Source: Azolla caroliniana
Lineage: Eukaryota; Polypodiophyta
Direction: 5' to 3'
Assembly (NCBI GenBank): GCA_043228905.1
Contig: JBHGNT010000021.1
Coordinates: 11,842,001-11,906,000, forward strand
Length of the DNA stretch: 64,000 nucleotides
Shown: in pieces, positions 63,816 through 64,000 of the stretch
Position numbering within the stretch: position 1 is the first letter of the stretch
How the letters are laid out: the number at the start of each line of letters is the position of its first letter
Notes under the pieces: model-generated
Told to the model about the DNA's origin: nothing
Seen by the model: only the letters and a program-made list of their open reading frames with translations
Databases searched by the model: none
Position numbers and translations under genes: made by a program

Positions 63816-63967
63816 GTTTGAAGCCCTTCTTGGTCGATCCGGTCAGTTGTTTCCGGATACCGATCCAGCTCATGGTTCCGGATATCGATCTGGCTCATCC
63901 TTCCGGACGCCAATCCGGGTCAGGCTTATCCAGCCGATCCAGATCTGGTTGAGCTTGCCTCTCAACA
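63816..63967 (-). repeat. C3 5' end remnant: internal 21 bp fused to LTR 3' third
   Basis: After the duplicated GTTTG the C3 internal sequence continues (AAGCCCTTCTTGGTCG, as near 40008) and at about 63836 jumps into LTR sequence (GTTTCCGGATACCGATCCAG) up to CTCTCAACA at 63967. This is a deletion joint. Confidence 0.78.
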
Positions 63968-64000
63968 AATTCTATATCTACTAATTCATAGTTTGTCTCC
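63968..64000. other. DNA right of C3
   Basis: Starts AATTC, the partner of AATTA before 44914. Too short to characterise. Confidence 0.6.

Larger units (their letters stand above)
44914..63967 (-). mobile_element. Copia element C3 (C family), truncated, hosting F and G
   Basis: 3' LTR 44914-45391, polypurine tract, C-terminal extension and RNase H to 46618. After F, RNase H (repeated) and RT run from 56584 to 57962. After G, a 21-bp internal remnant is fused to the last ~130 bp of the 5' LTR, which ends at 63967. The site duplication AATTA (44909-44913) against AATTC (63968-63972) supports one insertion. Gag, protease and integrase were lost by the deletion at about 63836. Confidence 0.82.

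Overview
The window is plant nuclear DNA built almost entirely from nested LTR retrotransposons, with one spliced host gene and fragments of a PPR gene and of LINEs. Spliced introns with GT/AG borders, teloboxes, Ty1/copia and Ty3/gypsy polyproteins and tRNA-derived repeats all point to a land plant. The wording of the PPR fragment and a Tf1/Tcn1-like chromovirus with a chromodomain suggest a fern or another early-diverging land plant. That placement is an inference, not a proof.

Layout. 1-2.0 kb: 3' half of a copia element (H) with its 3' LTR. 2.0-9.4 kb: AT-rich intergenic DNA with LINE debris, including three identical 241-bp copies of a LINE 3' fragment, and one candidate terminal exon. 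9.4-11.4 kb: a three-exon minus-strand gene for a 481-residue protein I do not recognise. 12.0-12.3 kb: PPR debris. 12.5-16.0 kb: a decayed gag-bearing element (B) with LTR-like DNA and a ~100-bp minisatellite.

16.0-44.4 kb is one minus-strand copia element (C1, target duplication ATTAC) blown open by four later insertions: A (18850-23246, gag-only LTR element), D (23898-30463, copia, itself holding a 742-bp solo LTR), E (31087-36607, intact copia with identical LTRs and a 1357-residue gag-pol) and C2 (37159-43151, copia of the C1 family). 44.9-64.0 kb is a second, internally deleted C-family element (C3, target duplication AATTA/AATTC) carrying F (46619-56583, gypsy) and G (57963-63815, chromovirus).

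Most noteworthy: F carries, after pol, an extra reading frame of about 984 codons coding for a small globular region and a very long coiled coil. G appears to prime reverse transcription with its own transcript, as Tf1 does. The three C-family copies share a basic C-terminal extension after RNase H that ends inside the LTR. F is flanked by a 375-bp duplication of its target instead of a 5-bp one. From eye counts of LTR differences the order of arrival runs C1 (about 7%), C2 (about 6%), F (about 3%), E (none seen).
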